Assembly: GCF_000518265.1 (NCBI RefSeq)
Contig: NZ_JADG01000016.1
Span: 62,001 to 126,000, forward strand
DNA from: Actinomadura oligospora ATCC 43269
GTDB lineage: Bacteria; Actinomycetota; Actinomycetes; Streptosporangiales; Streptosporangiaceae
DNA length: 64,000 nt
Direction: 5' to 3'
Under the pieces are notes generated by a model. That model searched no databases, had not been told where the DNA came from, and worked only from the letters and a program-made list of their open reading frames with translations. A program made the translations under genes and the position numbers. Positions 27,060 to 35,221 of the stretch are shown one piece after another; within the stretch, counting starts at the first letter, position 1, and every line of letters begins with the position of its first letter.

Positions 27060-27250
27060 CCCGGCGACCGCTCCGGCCGCCGGGGCTCGGCGTCTCCTGG
27101 GGCTGAGGAGCGCCGCGAGAGCCCTGGCGACCGCTCGGCCGCCGGGGTCCGGCGTCTCCTGGGGGCGAGGAGCGCCGCGCGAGCCCTGGCGACTGCTCAC
27201 GGCCGCCGGGGTTCGCCGTCGCCCAGTGGCCAGGGAGCGCTGCGCGATCG
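27060..27250. repeat. three imperfect tandem repeats of about 63 bp
   Basis: Three successive units start near 27062, 27125 and 27187, each beginning GGCGACCGCTC-like, followed by GGCCGCCGGGG, a GGCGTCTCCTGGGG-like stretch and GAGGAGCGCCGCG. Units 1 and 2 are close copies; unit 3 has diverged in its second half. The block lies between tatD and convergent membrane protein genes and has no evident coding frame. Internal inverted repeats might help termination. Confidence 0.65.
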
Positions 27251-27268
27251 AGCGCGGCTCCCAGGCGC

Positions 27269-27697
27269 TCAGCGTTTCTGGGAGGCGCGCCATGCGGCGG
27301 CGGCGTCCTTCTTCCTGCGGTCCAGGACGAGCATGGCCAGGACGCCGAGGCAGGCGGCGACGCCGATGCCGAAGCCGCCGGTCGCGGGCGGGACGTGCCG
27401 TCCCCACCCGTGCCCGTAGGGCCCGAACGGGCCGAAGCGGATCGTGATGTCGCGGCCGTAGTCGCGCTCGTCCACGTTGTAGATCTTGCCGTCGCCGGGT
27501 GAGCCGTCGGTCCGGATCCACGTGCCGGTGCAGGTCGTTGTGCGCACGTGGCCGGTGTGCGAGCGGTGGCAGGACAGCACGCGCGCGTGGGCCTTCTCGC
27601 CCGCCAGCACGGTGTATGCGATCGCGACGGGCCAGACGGCGAACGCCAATGCGACCACGTAGAGGAACACCGCGGCTCGTGAACGCAGCGCGCGCAT
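27269..27697 (-). CDS. small membrane protein, unknown function
   Basis: A 142-residue protein with two membrane helices (about 9-30 and 105-125) and an external loop with SCHRSHTGHVRTTTCTGTW and a GPFGPYGHGWGR motif. The same two motifs occur in the gene at 27706, so the two are paralogues. ATG 27697 has GAGGAG upstream; a longer in-frame start would run into the neighbour. It lies 8 bases after the stop of that gene, almost certainly in one operon. The family looks like DUF3592-type membrane proteins, but this is unverified. Confidence 0.65.
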   Translation of the reverse strand: MRALRSRAAVFLYVVALAFAVWPVAIAYTVLAGEKAHARVLSCHRSHTGHVRTTTCTGTWIRTDGSPGDGKIYNVDERDYGRDITIRFGPFGPYGHGWGRHVPPATGGFGIGVAACLGVLAMLVLDRRKKDAAAAWRASQKR

Positions 27698-27705
27698 GAG
27701 GCTCC

Positions 27706-28692
27706 TCAGGACGTCCGGTACCGAATGAGAGCGAAGGCTACCGCCACGTTCCGCATCCAGGGATCCACCCCGGGATCGACCCGAACGAGCCATTTGTCGT
27801 CCTTCGGCCAGGCCGAGCCCACCTGCCGCCCCGTCGCGTCCGTGATTGCGAAGCGAAGCCCGGCCGCCGACGTGTCCAGCGCGAACACGACGACCGGGGC
27901 ATCGGACGGGCCGAGGAGCTCGAACCGCAGGGACCCGTCGGCGACGTCGAGGGTGGAGGCGAGGCGGCCCAGAGGAGCGCCGTCCGCGTCATACAGCGCC
28001 CAGCCGCTCTCGTCGCCGCTGTCGGCCCCGGCCTGGCCCACAGGCCCGGTCGCGCCGTCGTCCCTGGCCTGACCCTCAGGCCCGGTCGTGCCGTCGTCCC
28101 TGGCCTGACCCTCAGGGCCGGTGCGACCAAGGGCCTCGATCTGGATGAGGGTTCTTTCGTCCGGGCCCTCGACGTGGAGCCGTCCGCGGACGGAGCGGAT
28201 CGTCGTGACCAGCGGTGTTCCGTCCGGCGCCCATGCCTCGCCGCGGGTGACGGTGATCGCTCCGAGGGCGGCCAGGGCTGCGCGGTGCTCGTCCCGGCGG
28301 CGGCGGTGAACGGGGATGACGGCCAGTTGGGTGACGAAGCGCGCGCCGAAGAGCAACGGGCCGAGCATGGCTCCGAGGAGGCCCGGCCAGGCGCGCCCGA
28401 GGCCGTGCCCGTAGAGGCCGAACGGCCCGGACCGGACGGTGACGTCATGTCCGACGTCGCGCCGGTCCAGGTTGTAGAGATCGTCGGGGCCTCCGACGCC
28501 GTCACGGGTCCGCCACGTGCCGGTGCAGGCCAGCTTCGTGCCCCGGCCGATCGGCCGGTCATGGCATTCGACGACGTGGGCGGTCGCCCGATCGCCCGCC
28601 AGCAGGGTGTAGGCGACGCTCGCCGGCCAGACGAGGAGGGCGACGGCGAACGCCCCGAAGAGGACGGTCTCCACGCCCGGCGACTTCGGCAT
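27706..28692 (-). CDS. membrane protein with tandem 12-residue repeats, unknown function
   Basis: A 328-residue protein. The first about 140 residues resemble the downstream gene: helix 1 (about 10-30), ECHDRPIGRGTKLACTGTW, GPFGLYGHGLGR, helix 2 (about 112-135). A soluble domain follows (about 150-328). Within it, three 12-residue units of the TGPEGQARDDG type stand in tandem (about 196-230), encoded by near-identical 36-bp repeats at 28041-28112. ATG 28692 has GGGAGG upstream; an upstream in-frame extension is not supported. Function unknown. Confidence 0.6.
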   Translation of the reverse strand: MPKSPGVETVLFGAFAVALLVWPASVAYTLLAGDRATAHVVECHDRPIGRGTKLACTGTWRTRDGVGGPDDLYNLDRRDVGHDVTVRSGPFGLYGHGLGRAWPGLLGAMLGPLLFGARFVTQLAVIPVHRRRRDEHRAALAALGAITVTRGEAWAPDGTPLVTTIRSVRGRLHVEGPDERTLIQIEALGRTGPEGQARDDGTTGPEGQARDDGATGPVGQAGADSGDESGWALYDADGAPLGRLASTLDVADGSLRFELLGPSDAPVVVFALDTSAAGLRFAITDATGRQVGSAWPKDDKWLVRVDPGVDPWMRNVAVAFALIRYRTS

Positions 28693-28934
28693 CGGCCCTC
28701 CCGGACGATCGGAACGTCGGTGGTGAGACGCGGAGGCCCGCGGGGCGGTTTCGGCGATTTCGGTCCAGATTGTGAGGGGGATGTTCCGGACTAGTAGTGG
28801 CGTCTGGGGCGGCGGTGGCGCTAGGTTCTCGCCCATCGGGACGGCACCCCCCAACGGCCGTGCCGGACGCCTCCAGGGCCGTCCGGACGCGGCGACCCCT
28901 CGAACGACCGTCCCGCCCCCCGGAGGAGATCCTC

Positions 28935-29744
28935 GTGCGCCGTCCCTCGAGTCTCGTCGTGCCCCTGGCCGCCGTCACCCTGCTCGCCGCCGCGTGCGGC
29001 GGAGGGGGAGGCGGGTCCAAGGGAGCTCCTCCCGGGAAGACCGGGGCGGCCGGGGACAACGCCGCGTCGCCGTCCGGCCCGCCGGCCAGGAAAATCGTGA
29101 TCATGGTCGACACGGCCCGCACCGAGGTCATGACGACCGGGCAGACCGTCCAGCAGGTGCTGGATCAGGCGCATGTCCAGCTCGGAAAGTTCGACCTGGT
29201 GAATCCGGCGAAGACGGCCACGCCCGCGAACACGATCAAGGTCACGCGGCTGCTGTCGAAGCCGCAGACCAGGACGGTGAAGACCGATCCGCCGACGGTG
29301 AAGAAGAAGATGTCCTCGCTGCCGCCGTTCAGCCAGAAGGAGCTGCGGAAGGGCAGGCCGGAGATCAAGATCGTCCAGACGGCGTGGGTGCACCGGCGCG
29401 GCAAGAAGGTCAAGGCCGTCATCTTCCAGAAGCTGAAGCAGAAGGCCGTGCCGCGGATCCTCGGCGTCGGGCCGCAGAGCGCGGCGGGCGGGGACGTGGC
29501 CAAGCTGAACTGGGCGGGGCTGGCCAAGTGCGAGTCCGGCGGCAACCCGCGCTCGGTCAACCCGGCCGGGTACTACGGGCTCTACCAGTTCTCCCTCTCG
29601 TCCTGGGCGTCGGTGGGCGGCTCGGGCAAGCCGAGCGACGCCCCGGCGGCCGAGCAGACCTACCGCGCGCAGCTGCTCTACAAGCGGGTGGGCGGGCGCT
29701 GGCAGGGCCAGTGGCCGAACTGCGGGCGCTTCCTGTTCTCCTGA
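28935..29744 (+). CDS. rpf: resuscitation-promoting factor, lipoprotein type
   Basis: A 269-residue secreted muralytic enzyme. The signal peptide ends at Cys21 in a LLAAAC lipobox. One DUF348 beta-grasp domain (about 55-110) and a G5-like segment (about 115-185) precede a C-terminal Rpf transglycosylase domain (about 192-269) with WAGLAKCESGGNPRSVN; Glu200 is the expected catalytic acid. RpfB proteins usually have several DUF348 copies, so this one is short. GTG 28935 has GGAGGAG upstream. It lies upstream of rsmA as in M. tuberculosis. Confidence 0.9.
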   Translation: MRRPSSLVVPLAAVTLLAAACGGGGGGSKGAPPGKTGAAGDNAASPSGPPARKIVIMVDTARTEVMTTGQTVQQVLDQAHVQLGKFDLVNPAKTATPANTIKVTRLLSKPQTRTVKTDPPTVKKKMSSLPPFSQKELRKGRPEIKIVQTAWVHRRGKKVKAVIFQKLKQKAVPRILGVGPQSAAGGDVAKLNWAGLAKCESGGNPRSVNPAGYYGLYQFSLSSWASVGGSGKPSDAPAAEQTYRAQLLYKRVGGRWQGQWPNCGRFLFS

Positions 29745-29829
29745 GATCGGCCCTCCCGGGATCCGGCTCTCCCGCGAACGGCTCTCCTTCGATCCGGAGC
29801 ATCCCCGGGCACCTGGAAGACTGGGGGAC

Positions 29830-30783
29830 GTGGGGGACTCTCAGGGACTTCTCGGCCCGGCCGACATCCGCGAGCTGGCCGGGGCGCTCGGCATCCGGCC
29901 GACCAAGACGCTCGGGCAGAACTTCGTCATCGACGCCAACACCGTCCGGCGGATCGTCCGGTCGGCCGACCTGGCGCCGGACGACGTGGTGCTCGAGGTC
30001 GGGCCGGGCCTCGGCTCGCTGACGCTGGCGCTGCTGCCGGAGGTCCGGCGGGTCGTGGCCGTCGAGATCGACGCGGCGCTCGCCCGCGCGCTGCCGATCA
30101 CGGTCGGCGCGCGTGAGCCCGATCTCGCCGACCGGCTGGAGGTCGTCCACCGGGACGCGTTGAAGATCACAGAACTGCCGGGGCCGGAGCCGACCGCGCT
30201 GGTCGCGAACCTGCCCTACAACGTGGCCGTCCCGGTCGTCCTGCACCTGCTGGAGTGGCTGCCGTCGCTGGCGAAGGTGCTGGTCATGGTGCAGGCCGAG
30301 GTCGCCGACCGGATGACCGCCGCGCCCGGCGGCAAGATCTACGGCGTGCCGTCGGTGAAGCTCGCCTGGTACGGGGACGCCCGCAGGGCCGGTCCCGTCG
30401 GCCGCGCCGTGTTCTGGCCCGCCCCGAACGTGGACTCGGGACTGGTCGCCTTCACCCGCACCGCCCCGCCGGAGACCACCGCCTCCCGCAAGGAGGTGTT
30501 CGCCGTGGTGGACGCGGCGTTCGCCCAGCGCCGCAAGACGCTGCGGGCCGCGCTGGCGGGCTGGGCGGGCTCGGCCGCCGCCGCCGAGGAGGCCCTGCGC
30601 GCCGCCGGAGTCGACCCGAAGACCCGGGGCGAGCAGCTCGACGTGGCCGCGTTCGCCCGCATCGCCCAGTATCGTCCTGTGGGCGAGACCCGCGGCCGGG
30701 GACGGTCGCCGGAACCGGAAGAGGCGGAGGACCATGCTGAGCGCGCGGGTGACGGGGGCCTACCGGACGGTGCGGGCACGTGA
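29830..30783 (+). CDS. rsmA: 16S rRNA dimethyladenosine transferase (KsgA)
   Basis: A 317-residue SAM-dependent enzyme that dimethylates A1518 and A1519 of 16S rRNA. Motifs: KTLGQNFVID, the SAM-binding VLEVGPGLGSLT, and the catalytic NLPYNVA near residue 123. The C-terminal about 30 residues are charged and low-complexity, and the last 50 bases overlap the next gene in a different frame. The start is GTG 29830. Confidence 0.93.
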   Translation: MGDSQGLLGPADIRELAGALGIRPTKTLGQNFVIDANTVRRIVRSADLAPDDVVLEVGPGLGSLTLALLPEVRRVVAVEIDAALARALPITVGAREPDLADRLEVVHRDALKITELPGPEPTALVANLPYNVAVPVVLHLLEWLPSLAKVLVMVQAEVADRMTAAPGGKIYGVPSVKLAWYGDARRAGPVGRAVFWPAPNVDSGLVAFTRTAPPETTASRKEVFAVVDAAFAQRRKTLRAALAGWAGSAAAAEEALRAAGVDPKTRGEQLDVAAFARIAQYRPVGETRGRGRSPEPEEAEDHAERAGDGGLPDGAGT

Positions 30784-31837
30784 CCGCCTCCTGACCGGGA
30801 CGGCGGTGGCCGCGACGCTCGCGCTGGCCGCGACGGGCTGCTCGGACGGCGCGCGCGCGACGCCGCGGATCACCACCACGGTCAAGCAGGGCGTCGCGCC
30901 CACCCCGCCGCAGCGCGGCGCGTACTTCGGCGCCTGGGTCTCCCCGGACGAGCGGACCGCGCTCCCCAGCGGCGGCCCGAGCCCCTCGAAGTCGGCGAAG
31001 CCGAGCCCGGACGAGTCGTCCTCGTCCCCGGCGTCGCTCACCGCCGTGGAGGGCTTCGAGCGGCAGCTCGGGCGCAAGCTGGACATCGCGCAGAGCTACC
31101 ACGGCTGGAAGTCCGACTTCCCGGACGATTCCGACAAGGCCGTGCTCGCCAGCGACCGGTACCTGATGCTCAGCTGGTCGGCGGGGGACACCAAGCAGAT
31201 CCTCGAGGGCAAGTTCGACGACATGGTCCGGCAGCGCGCCCGGGCCCTGAAGGCGACCCGCAAGCCGGTGTTCCTGCGCTGGCAGCGGGACATGGACCGG
31301 GTCGCCTCGGGCAAGATCCACACGCCCGTGGACTACGTCGCGGCCTGGAAGCACCTGCGGCTGATCTTCCACCAGGAGAAGGTCGACAACGTCGCCTGGG
31401 TCTGGTGCCCGTCCGCGCGCGCCTTCCCCGACGCCGCCGACGACTACTACCCCGGCGACGGCGAGGTGGACTGGGTCTGCGCGAACGTCTTCCCCACCGC
31501 CGACTACGACTACCGCGACCTGTCCGAGGTGGCCCGCAGGTTCCTGGAGTGGGCGCAGGACCACCCGCGCCCGGTCATGATCGGCGAGTTCGGCGTCCCG
31601 GCGTCCTACGGCTCGCGGCGGGCCGAGTGGCTGCGCAACGCCAGCAAGTACCTCCAGGAGCACCCGCAGGTGAAGGCCGTCGGGTACTTCGACTCCGACG
31701 AGGACGCCGAGGAGCCGCGCGACCAGGCGCACCGGTTCTCGGTCTCCGGCGACAAGCGGGCCGTCTCGGCGCTGCGCGAGCTGGCGACCATGCCGTTCTT
31801 CAACCCCCGCAACCTCCCCGTCACCCCCGGCTCCTGA
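30734..31837 (+). CDS. GH26-like lipoprotein
   Basis: A 367-residue secreted lipoprotein; the signal peptide ends in LAATGC (Cys about 36), followed by a Ser/Pro linker and a glycoside hydrolase 26-like TIM barrel (about 105-340). The candidate nucleophile is Glu285 in MIGEFGVPAS. At the acid/base position, where GH26 beta-mannanases have HEMN, this protein reads RDMD with Asp186, so it may be altered or inactive. It overlaps rsmA by 50 bases. Its insertion between rsmA and ispE breaks the mycobacterial order. Family assignment is from memory of motifs. Confidence 0.7.
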   Translation: MLSARVTGAYRTVRARDRLLTGTAVAATLALAATGCSDGARATPRITTTVKQGVAPTPPQRGAYFGAWVSPDERTALPSGGPSPSKSAKPSPDESSSSPASLTAVEGFERQLGRKLDIAQSYHGWKSDFPDDSDKAVLASDRYLMLSWSAGDTKQILEGKFDDMVRQRARALKATRKPVFLRWQRDMDRVASGKIHTPVDYVAAWKHLRLIFHQEKVDNVAWVWCPSARAFPDAADDYYPGDGEVDWVCANVFPTADYDYRDLSEVARRFLEWAQDHPRPVMIGEFGVPASYGSRRAEWLRNASKYLQEHPQVKAVGYFDSDEDAEEPRDQAHRFSVSGDKRAVSALRELATMPFFNPRNLPVTPGS

Positions 31838-31841
31838 CCAC

Positions 31842-31873
31842 CCGTCAGGCCCCGGCGTTCCGGGGCCTGACGG
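31842..31873 (+). terminator. terminator after the GH26-like gene
   Basis: CCGTCAGGCCCCGG (31842-31855) pairs perfectly with CCGGGGCCTGACGG (31860-31873) around CGTT. Confidence 0.75.
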
Positions 31874-31890
31874 CCCGGGGCGGGGCGCGG

Positions 31891-31908
31891 TTACCGTACG
31901 CTCGGTAA
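31891..31908. promoter_or_regulatory. inverted repeat immediately upstream of ispE
   Basis: TTACCG (31891-31896) and CGGTAA (31903-31908) form a perfect inverted repeat that ends two bases before the GTG of ispE. TACGCT between the arms could act as -10. The form resembles TetR-type operators; no cognate regulator is identified. Confidence 0.4.
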
Positions 31909-31910
31909 GC

Positions 31911-32828
31911 GTGAATCCAGTGACGGTACGCGTCCCCGCGAAGGTGAACCTCCAGCTCGGCGTCGGGCCCCTCCGTGACGACGGCTACCACGACCTGGTC
32001 AACGTGTTCCACGCCGTGTCGCTGTTCGACGAGGTGACGGCCCTCCCCGCGGACGGCCCCGTGGTGACCGTCGAGGCCGCCCCGGACGCGCAGGTCGCGA
32101 TCGAGGACGTCCCGGTCGACGGCGACAACCTGGCCCTGCGCGCCGCCCGGCTCCTGGCCGAGAGCCTCGGCGTCGAGCCGAACGTGGAGCTGCGCATCCG
32201 CAAGGCGATCCCGGTCGCGGGCGGCATGGCCGGAGGCAGCGCCGACGCCGCCGCGGCCCTGCTCGCCTGCGCGCGCCTCTGGAGGGCCGACCTCGCCCTC
32301 CCGAGCCTGCCCGACCTGGCCGCGAGGATCGGCAGCGACGTGCCGTTCGCGCTGCTCGGCGACACCGCGATCGGCCTCGGCCGGGGCGAGCGGCTGACGC
32401 CGGTCGAGACGTCCGGCACGTTCCACTGGGTGTTCGCGACGGCGGGCGGCGGCCTGTCCACCCCGGCCGTGTACGCCGAGTGCGACCGGATGCGCGAGGC
32501 CCAGGGAGAGCCGGTGCCGTGGCCGCGGCCGTCCGAGGCGCTGATGAAGGCCCTGGCCGCGGGGGACGCCCACGCGCTCGGCGCGGCCCTCACCAACGAC
32601 CTCCAGCCCGCCGCGGTGATGCTGCGCCCGTCGCTGCGCCGCACCCTGGACACCGGCCGCGAGCTGGGCGCGCTCGGCTCGCTGGTCTCCGGATCCGGGC
32701 CGACCACCGCGTTCCTCGCCGAGTCGCCCGACCACGCGGCCGACCTCGCCGCCGCGCTCGCCCAGACGGGCGTGGCCCGGCAGGTCGTCCGCGCGCACGG
32801 TCCCGTCCCCGGCGCGACGGTAGTCTGA
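31911..32828 (+). CDS. ispE: 4-diphosphocytidyl-2-C-methyl-D-erythritol kinase
   Basis: A 305-residue GHMP kinase of the MEP isoprenoid pathway; it phosphorylates CDP-ME using ATP. Motifs: VRVPAKVNLQLGVG at the start, PVAGGMAGGSADAAAALL as the ATP-binding glycine loop (about 100-117), and a C-terminal GSLVSGSGPTTAF (about 255-267). GTG 31911 directly follows an inverted repeat. The TGA is 7 bases before the ABC-F gene. Confidence 0.93.
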   Translation: MNPVTVRVPAKVNLQLGVGPLRDDGYHDLVNVFHAVSLFDEVTALPADGPVVTVEAAPDAQVAIEDVPVDGDNLALRAARLLAESLGVEPNVELRIRKAIPVAGGMAGGSADAAAALLACARLWRADLALPSLPDLAARIGSDVPFALLGDTAIGLGRGERLTPVETSGTFHWVFATAGGGLSTPAVYAECDRMREAQGEPVPWPRPSEALMKALAAGDAHALGAALTNDLQPAAVMLRPSLRRTLDTGRELGALGSLVSGSGPTTAFLAESPDHAADLAAALAQTGVARQVVRAHGPVPGATVV

Positions 32829-32835
32829 GTCCGCC

Positions 32836-34614
32836 GTGAATCTGATCAATGTTGAGAACATCAGCAAGTCGTACGGACCGTCCCCGCTGCTGAGCGGGGT
32901 GTCCCTGGGCCTGGACGAGGGCGACCGCATCGGCGTCGTCGGACGCAACGGGGGCGGCAAGTCCACCCTGGTCGCGATCCTCGCCCGCCTCCTGGAGCCG
33001 GACGACGGCCGTGTCACCCACACCCGCGGGCTCCGCATGGGCTACCTCACCCAGCGCGACGAGTTCCCGGACGGAGCGACCGTCAGTTCGGTCGTGCTCG
33101 GCGACCGCGCCGAGCACGAGTGGGCGGGCGACACCCGGGTCCGGGAGATCCTCTCCGGCCTGCTGGCGGACCTGCCGCTCGACGCCCCGATCGCCGGGAT
33201 GTCCGGCGGCGAGCGCCGCCGGGTGGCCCTCGCGCGCCTGCTGGTGCCCGAGTCCGACCTGCTCGTCCTGGACGAGCCGACCAACCACCTGGACATCGAG
33301 GCGATCGACTGGCTCGCCCGGCACCTGAAGGCCCGCCGGGTCGCGCTGCTGGTCGTCACCCACGACCGCTGGTTCCTGGACGAGATCACCGACCGCACCT
33401 GGGAGGTCGTGGACGGCAAGGTCGAGCGGTACGAGGGCGGCTACTCGGCCTTCGTCCTGGCCAAGGCCGAGCGCTCCCGGATCGCCGCCGCGACCGAGGC
33501 CAAGCGGCAGAACCTGCTGCGCAAGGAGCTCGCGTGGCTGCGCCGCGGCCCGCAGGCCCGCACGTCCAAGCCCAAGTTCCGGGTGGACGCCGCGCAGGCG
33601 CTGATCGCCGACGAGCCGCCGCTGCGCGACACCGTCGAGCTGACCAAGTTCGCGACCGCCCGCCTCGGCAAGACCGTCTTCGACCTGGAGGACGTGACGG
33701 TCACGGTCGGCGGCAACGACATCTTCGAGCGGCTGACCTGGCAGCTCGGGCCGGGCGACCGGCTCGGCCTGGTCGGCGTGAACGGCAGCGGCAAGTCCAC
33801 GCTGCTGCGCCTGCTGGACGGCGACGTCCAGCCCGCGTCCGGCAGGGTCGTCCGGGGCAAGACCGTCCAGCTGGCGCACCTGTCCCAGAACCTGGACGAG
33901 CTCGACCCGTCCCGGCGCGTCCTGGAGTCGGTCGAGGAGATCAAGCGCCGGATCACCGTCGGCAAGCGCGAGTGGACGGCGTCCCAGCTGCTGGAGCGCC
34001 TCGGCTTCCGCAGCGACCGGCAGTGGACGCCGGTCGGCGACCTGTCCGGCGGCGAGCGCCGCCGCCTCCAGGTCCTGCGCCTGCTGATGGGCGAGCCGAA
34101 CGTCCTGCTGCTGGACGAGCCGACCAACGACCTCGACATCGAGACCCTCACCGAGCTCGAGGACATCCTCGACGGCTGGCCGGGCACCCTCGTCGTCGTC
34201 AGCCACGACCGCTACTTCCTGGAGCGCGTCACCGACCACGTGGTCGCCCTCCTCGGCGACGGCAGGGTCTCGTTCCTGCCCGGTGGCATCGACGAGTACC
34301 TCGGCCGCCGCGCGTCCGGCCAGGCGACGACCAAGACCGCCGAGGCCGTCCGCGCCGCGGCGGCGCAGGCCCCCCAGCCCGCCGCCAAGCCCAAGAGCAG
34401 TGGCCAGGACTGGAAGGCCCGCAAGGAGCTCGACCGCCTGGAGCGCCGTCTCGACAAGCTGGCCAAGCAGCAGGCCGCCCTGCACGAGCAGCTCGCCGCG
34501 CACGCCACCGACTACGGCAGGCTCCAGGAGCTCGACGCCGAGCTCAAGGCCCTCCAGAACGAGGCCGCCGAGGTCGAGGAGGAGTGGCTCATGCTCGCCG
34601 AGGACGTCGAGTAA
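32836..34614 (+). CDS. ABC-F family ATPase
   Basis: A 592-residue cytosolic protein with two ABC domains and no membrane part. Walker A motifs are GRNGGGKST (about 36-44) and GVNGSGKST (about 315-323); both signature loops read SGGERRR. The linker of about 80 residues and a C-terminal coiled coil (about 520-592, DWKARKELDRLERRLDKLAK) fit the Uup/Ettα-like translation-factor group that acts on ribosomes, rather than a transporter. It follows ispE closely and probably shares its transcript, though TAGTCT at 32821 may add a promoter. Confidence 0.85.
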   Translation: MNLINVENISKSYGPSPLLSGVSLGLDEGDRIGVVGRNGGGKSTLVAILARLLEPDDGRVTHTRGLRMGYLTQRDEFPDGATVSSVVLGDRAEHEWAGDTRVREILSGLLADLPLDAPIAGMSGGERRRVALARLLVPESDLLVLDEPTNHLDIEAIDWLARHLKARRVALLVVTHDRWFLDEITDRTWEVVDGKVERYEGGYSAFVLAKAERSRIAAATEAKRQNLLRKELAWLRRGPQARTSKPKFRVDAAQALIADEPPLRDTVELTKFATARLGKTVFDLEDVTVTVGGNDIFERLTWQLGPGDRLGLVGVNGSGKSTLLRLLDGDVQPASGRVVRGKTVQLAHLSQNLDELDPSRRVLESVEEIKRRITVGKREWTASQLLERLGFRSDRQWTPVGDLSGGERRRLQVLRLLMGEPNVLLLDEPTNDLDIETLTELEDILDGWPGTLVVVSHDRYFLERVTDHVVALLGDGRVSFLPGGIDEYLGRRASGQATTKTAEAVRAAAAQAPQPAAKPKSSGQDWKARKELDRLERRLDKLAKQQAALHEQLAAHATDYGRLQELDAELKALQNEAAEVEEEWLMLAEDVE

Positions 34615-34639
34615 CCGGACGTCACGGCGGGCGCGGGGG

Positions 34640-35137
34640 TCAGTCCTGGTCGGTGTCGAAGGGGACCAGGAGGGTGCGCAGGAGGCCGCCGAGGGTCTCG
34701 CGGTCGCCGGGGGTGAGCGCCTCCAGGATGGCGTGCTCGCGTTCCAGCAGGGCCGAGAAGGCGGCGTCCACGCGGGTGCGGCCCGCGTCGGTCAGCCGGA
34801 CGAGCACGCCGCGCTTGTCGGCCGGGTCCGGATGGCGTTCGACCAGGCCCGCGGCCGTGAGGCGGTCGATCCGGTTGGTCATGGTGCCCGAGGTGACCAG
34901 GGTGGCGCGCAGCAGGCGTCCGGGGGAGAGCTCGTAGGGCGCCCCGGCGCGGCGGAGCGCGGTGAGGACGTCGAACTCCCACGACTCCAGGTCGTGTTCG
35001 GCGAACGTGGCGCGCCGGGCCCGGTCCAGGTGGCGGGCGAGGCGGGAGACCCGGCTCAGCACCAGCAGGGGGGAGACGTCGAGGTCCGGGCGCTCGGTGT
35101 GCCAGGACTCGACGAGCCGATCGACCTCGTCGCGCAT
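34640..35137 (-). CDS. MarR-family transcriptional regulator
   Basis: A 165-residue winged-helix regulator. The core includes ESWEFDVLTALRRAG, a recognition region SGTMTNRIDRLTAAGLVER and the wing DPADKRGVLVRLT. It diverges from a methyltransferase gene, and three TCTTGA-type operator repeats lie in the 75-base gap. ATG 35137 is 6 bases after TAGGGT on the minus strand, a leaderless pattern. Autoregulation and control of the methyltransferase are inferred. Confidence 0.88.
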   Translation of the reverse strand: MRDEVDRLVESWHTERPDLDVSPLLVLSRVSRLARHLDRARRATFAEHDLESWEFDVLTALRRAGAPYELSPGRLLRATLVTSGTMTNRIDRLTAAGLVERHPDPADKRGVLVRLTDAGRTRVDAAFSALLEREHAILEALTPGDRETLGGLLRTLLVPFDTDQD

Positions 35138-35153
35138 GAGGTCACCCTACCTG

Positions 35154-35221
35154 TCTTGATATCGAGACGTCTTTCTTGACATCAAGATAGCGGGCGGGCA
35201 TCATCTGTCTTGATGTCGAGA
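35154..35221. promoter_or_regulatory. three MarR-type operator repeats
   Basis: Three related 14-bp palindromes occur at 35154-35167 (TCTTGATATCGAGA), 35174-35187 (TCTTGACATCAAGA) and 35208-35221 (TCTTGATGTCGAGA). Their starts are 20 and 34 bases apart. The second covers the -35 and the third covers the start codon of the methyltransferase gene, ideal positions for repression by the adjacent MarR protein. Confidence 0.7.
35176..35204 (+). promoter_or_regulatory. promoter of the methyltransferase gene
   Basis: A perfect TTGACA (35176-35181) is followed after 17 bases by CATCAT (35199-35204). Transcription would begin near 35211-35213, at or just before the ATG, giving a leaderless mRNA. The -35 lies inside the second operator repeat. 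Confidence 0.55.

Noticed and set aside
28693..28934. A c-di-AMP (ydaO-type) riboswitch before the rpf gene
   Set aside because: Such riboswitches are common upstream of actinobacterial cell-wall hydrolases, but I could not place the conserved helices in this leader.
32836..34614. ABC transporter ATPase subunit
   Set aside because: Two ABC domains in one chain with an ABC-F-type linker and coiled coil and no membrane partner point to a ribosome-associated ABC-F protein.
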